From Bagarius yarrelli (lineage: Eukaryota > Chordata > Actinopteri > Siluriformes > Sisoridae), in assembly GCA_005784505.1 (NCBI GenBank), contig VCAZ01000037.1:1703856-1767855 (forward strand): a DNA stretch of 64,000 nt, written 5' to 3'. The notes under the pieces are model-generated. The model had not been told where the DNA came from. It did no database searches and saw nothing but the letters and a program-made list of their open reading frames with translations. Below are positions 60,501 through 64,000 of the stretch, piece after piece (the stretch's first letter is position 1; the number at the start of each line of letters is the position of its first letter). A program made the position numbers and the translations under genes.

Positions 60501-61364
60501 TGTTTGACCGCTGCAAAAAAAAAAAAATGTGCGACTAAACCGTAGATGTCGTAACCTCACAACACACGCGGCAGTAAGTCTGTGATCCACACGCTAACGC
60601 AGGCACTGTAAATATCCGCGTGGGGAAAATGCAACATCGCCAGCTGAGATAATGACATATTTGCCTAGCATACAGTGCGTCTGTGTGTACATGTGTATGT
60701 GTGTCAGATTGTCTAGAACCGCCATGTTTAGATGTGCTGCAGATGCAGGGCTCGGCACTGGCATTCTCTTCATTTATCTGCGTGTGTGTGTGTGTGTCTC
60801 TCTCTCTATCAGACACTGTATTTCTGTTACTGACTCTTCCTCTTTTTCACTGTCCTCAGAATGTGCACTTAGCAGGGGAAAGCGTGTAAACACTTTGTGT
60901 TGTTGTGGAAACGTGTGCACAGTAATTGAGTGGAAGATGACCTCTTTTGCAGTTTGATTATGGATTTACTTCTCTTTTAGATTCCCGCACACACACACAC
61001 ACAGAGTTACACATTTACTACAGCAGCACAAGCCTGTGTTTATGAGTGTGTGTGTGTGTGTGTGTGTGGATTGGGTGGCAGTAAACAGTATTGATGGTCT
61101 TTTTGATTTATGTCATAAAGATGATGCTGAAATTAATCAATGTACAGCCACAGCACACCCACACACACACACTTAAGGTTATAGACATTATTATTTACAA
61201 ATACCTGTATGGATATAAATGTAAATGTATATAATATACCCACACACTCACCTGCCACCACTCCTGCCATATAAAGGAGGCTGATTCTCAGAATTCCATG
61301 CACCATCTCCAGAGGAACACCGATCATCAACTGGAGAAGTGCGTTAAAGCCCAGCTGCTCCAAC
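55298..61364 (-). CDS. rhbdl1: RHBDL1 rhomboid protease, C-terminal part (gene continues off the right edge)
   Basis: RHBDL1 is an intramembrane serine protease of the secretase-type rhomboid family. Four minus-strand exons are visible: 61252-61364, 59627-59727, 57383-57443 and 55298-55569. They are in frame throughout and encode about 182 residues from [13 protein letters not shown] to the stop. The catalytic serine lies in [13 protein letters not shown] and the catalytic histidine in [11 protein letters not shown]; at least four hydrophobic segments are present. [33 protein letters not shown] and [10 protein letters not shown] are very close to human RHBDL1 and distinguish it from RHBDL2/3. 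The first visible exon begins in phase 2, completing the Gly before LEQ. Exons for the N-terminal and EF-hand parts were not found between 61365 and 64000. Intron 2 (59.6 to 57.4 kb) holds a large minisatellite. Confidence 0.95.
55995..56370 (+). repeat. Teleost SINE ('gttagcactgttgcctcac' type)
   Basis: Near full length: 'ggttagcactgttgcctcac', 'gtggagtttgcatgttctct', 'gtgggtttactccaggttct', 'gggtgattctaaattgccca', 'tggactggtgacctgtccag' and a 'agatgggtggatga' tail. This is one of the most common fish retroposons. In the last RHBDL1 intron, antisense. Confidence 0.8.
57840..59120. repeat. Minisatellite with TGAGTCA/TGACTC cores in RHBDL1 intron
   Basis: An array of about 65-bp units: 'ctctgactcgagatgataga', 'actctgagtcaagtctgtta' and 'tatagtcaaatcaaatctat'. 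The central part (58060-58720) is well conserved; both flanks decay into shorter 'gactcaagtctg' words. It is about 1.2 kb long. Confidence 0.92.
59539..59575. repeat. (CT)n/(CTTT)n pyrimidine tract
   Basis: 'ctctctctctctctctcttt' then 'ttctttctttcttcctttct', about 50 bp on the intron side of the RHBDL1 exon donor at 59627. On the gene strand it is purine-rich. Confidence 0.85.
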
Positions 61365-63903
61365 CTACACACACACACACACACAGATTTATAGCGATTT
61401 TTATGCCACAAATCCTCCAAATACATGTTCAGGCATAGACTAATCGTAACTTGTTAATCAGCTTCTCTCATAAGTGAACAGTCTAATGTGCTGAGCACAA
61501 AAAAGCTTTATTCAGCTATATCAGCTGAACTGTCTTTGGTCCTGATCCTCCTGGACCCCTTTGTAGTATCGATGCATTTTAAAACGATAAGCACTGACTC
61601 GGCAAACTAGTGCTTTTCCTCTGACTAGGAGGGATGCCTGGTCACGCATCAGCACAATGCAAATTACTGGTGTCCCTCAAGGTTGAGTACTCTGTCAGTT
61701 AACAGCCACCAGTTATTGCAGCAGAACTGTGGTATTCTGACACATACTACAACATGGCCCTGATTGGTCTTTTTTTTGCGGAGTAAGATGAAAGAAAGAT
61801 GGCTATCAAGATAGTTTGCATTGTTGTCTTTGTCCTTGTTTTCTCAGCTTGGGCTATTATTAATGTGTTTCTTACCCACTACACAAAATGCTTCCACTGC
61901 ATATAAACTGACTGCTCAAAATTGCGCTTTTGGTGCCAATATGTTTGTATGCCTGGCCCTGTTTCAAGCTTTGGTTGTTCCCTATAGGCTTTGAATCAAA
62001 TATGGCCCTGACCAAGATAAAGCAGTGACAGTTTATTATTTTGCTTATGTATTTAATATTACAATGGACCTGGGATCCCCTTAAGAAGCTACAACTTATA
62101 GCCAAGGACATGCTGCAAGCTGGCCAAGGGGAAAAAATACATTATTCTTGTTGGGTTCACATCTATGGTACAGTAAGTATTGTTATATAGAAATGGGGTG
62201 CATCATCATGGTATAATGAAAGCCAGAAAGCTTGCCCAATTACAGTGTGGGGTGTATGAAAAAGAGACAGCAGAGTACCAATATAAACATTCATGGAGAA
62301 ATGTGTACTCCTGATCCATATCCAAACTGGCAAAGTACCACCATGCCAGACTAGTCTGTGAACACAGTTTCCTAAAAGCGTCCACCCGGGGTTTAAATCT
62401 CCATCTGTGTGTTCAAATGTCTGTTGTCTGGCTTGAGCTGTCCTAAAGCTCAAGAGTATTTGTGTGTGTTTGTACTATAGTGCGACATACTAGTAGTCAG
62501 ATCGAGGTCAGAGAATTTCCTCTTGGTGGCTTTTCTGTGACACTGTACTTTGCAGTTTTCTGTAGGGACACATCCATAGTTGACTATTATTTGAATATAC
62601 ATTGTATGTGGTAGCTGGGATCTAAACACAGGCAGATAGGATAACGTAATAACGTTCAGGGTCCAAACCAGGAAGGCCAGAAGAACATGAAACTTTATGC
62701 ATAAAATGATGTATTTTTTGCAATGATTTGAAGGGTACCTAGTTTCATGTAGCCAGACTCTCAAACTGACAGCTTAAGGTCTGAGAGAGAACCTTAATCG
62801 TTTGAATGGCTAAAGAGGACGTATGACTGACAGGTGCAGCAACTAATGATGTTTTGTTTTGTTTTGCCACATCACGTTTAGGGGTATGGAAATGCCCCCA
62901 CAATGACAGACCAGTATGCAACAAGAAAATCATTCATTTACGAGTGTCCCCGAAAAATCGATCGTTGCTATCAACGCAACAGCAACAAAAGCAATAGCTT
63001 TCCTTTTTTATCTAATGATTTAGGGTTGAAAATCCTGTACACTTCAACCAATCAGAGGACGACTTTAAAACTTCTGAATAGTTTCTGCTATAAGACCTTT
63101 AGTCAGCAGTCCATGGGCTGAGACTAGCGGTGAATCAATGTCTCCTTATAGAAATTTCAAATCTAAATATTCCCTGAATTTTACATTTTTAATTATTGCA
63201 TCATTTGAATCAATCTGTTCAAGCAGAAGCTTTTTTTAAACTCCAACATGAAGCAGTTTGTGTTTTCTAACACGAGCAAGACGGGCAATGAAACTGACAG
63301 TGACATCACACTCACAGTTTGACAGATCTGACAGCATACGCAAATTTTCGTAACCTCGATGTATCTCTGTCAGTTTTTCCCACCAGTCGAATAATGTTAT
63401 TATTATGAATACATTTTATTTAATTTACTAAATAGATCTTATTAGATTAACTGTCGATAACTGTTTTCACATGGGGTATTCTGATATGCTCGACAGCAAC
63501 TTACTTCTTAGTGAAAGTAAACCATTTGCCTTCAAGCCTAAAAAAAAACAGGGATATAAAAAATAAAAACCTGAGGACGCGGATAATATTATAAAGATAT
63601 TAATTAATATCAATATTTAATCAATTAACTTGAAATTATTATATTGATGACATTTTATAAAACACTGTAATAAATCTTTTTTAATCTTATATTGGCTAGA
63701 TAATTACTGCATATATTGTCCTAGCAACTGTATTTAGTTATTCAGAAGCTTCTTAAATAGCACTTGAACCAGCACTTATTTTTCATTTATATATTCGTTC
63801 GTTGGAGTTTCCCTCTTTTCTTTACCTTGATTTGCTTTCAGAATGTTTTTACTTTCCTTTTTAAATTAGCTTTGATATGTTATATTAATATATATATCAA
63901 CTG

Positions 63904-63934
<31 letters not shown>

Positions 63935-63953
63935 TAGATAGATAGATAGATAT

Positions 63954-64000
<47 letters not shown>
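61365..64000. other. RHBDL1 intron (right edge), no exon seen
   Basis: AT-rich, with no recognisable coding exon on either strand. The last 100 bp are a GATA microsatellite. A short minus-strand frame at about 63505-63540 next to a plausible donor does not match the expected RHBDL1 sequence. Confidence 0.55.
63905..64000. repeat. (AT)n then (GATA)n microsatellite, cut by the window end
   Basis: AT tract (63905-63931) followed by about 16 GATA units with one interruption near 63952, running to the last base. Confidence 0.95.

Noticed and set aside
63505..63540. Possible upstream RHBDL1 exon (RLEGKWFTFTKK next to a donor-like site, minus strand)
   Set aside because: The residues do not match the expected RHBDL1 sequence preceding LEQLGF and the phase would not fit. 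No other support.

Overview
This window is eukaryotic nuclear DNA from a ray-finned fish. It has many short exons with GT–AG introns, vertebrate orthologues throughout, and dense (CA)n, (CT)n, (AT)n and GATA microsatellites. It also has tRNA-derived SINEs, Tc1-like transposon fossils and minisatellites. The SINE families (a 'gcgcagtggttaaggtgttgg' type ending in 'ctctggataagggcgtctg') look to me like those of catfish-type otophysans, but that assignment is from memory. There is no operon structure, CRISPR array or bacterial feature.

Layout. 1-3.8 kb: intergenic, with an NRF1-like site, SINEs, a perfect hairpin and two 36-bp tandem arrays. 3.9-8.7 kb (-): DECR2. 11.3-14.8 kb (-): RDH13, holding a LINE fragment and a tandem array. 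15.5-19.9 kb (-): C7orf50 homologue, with a dead Tc1 element in an intron. 20.2-21.4 kb (+): UQCC4/CCSMST1, head-to-head with C7orf50. 22.8-24.0 kb (-): histone H3.3. 26.2-27.5 kb (+): C8orf33 (UPF0488) homologue. 28.1-36.3 kb (+): ANKS3, whose likely promoter is at 28.1 kb and whose start codon is at 30.64 kb. 38.4-43.7 kb (-): WDR24. 46.2-49.1 kb (+): an uncharacterised protein with a helix-hairpin-helix-like segment. 55.3-61.4 kb (-): the 3' four exons of RHBDL1; the rest lies beyond the right edge.

Exon joins were worked out by hand. All complete genes close in frame: DECR2 293 aa, RDH13 353 aa, UQCC4 147 aa, H3.3 136 aa, C8orf33-like 274 aa, ANKS3 611 aa, WDR24 770 aa, the uncharacterised gene 241 aa, and C7orf50 255 aa (or 280-301 with an upstream start).

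The genes do not form one pathway. They cover peroxisomal and mitochondrial short-chain dehydrogenases, complex III assembly, chromatin, ciliary scaffolding, GATOR2/mTORC1 signalling and intramembrane proteolysis. Several (DECR2, WDR24, RHBDL1, ANKS3, CCSMST1) lie on human 16p13.3, so the window is largely a conserved linkage group.

I found no convincing new multi-gene system. The points most worth a second look are the uncharacterised gene at 46-49 kb, a tandem exon duplication in C7orf50, two GC-AG introns, (TG)n tracts abutting many 3' splice sites, a minisatellite rich in TGAGTCA (AP-1-type) sites in an RHBDL1 intron, a CCAAT minisatellite upstream of WDR24, and a 1.3-kb nearly C-free strand in DECR2 intron 1.
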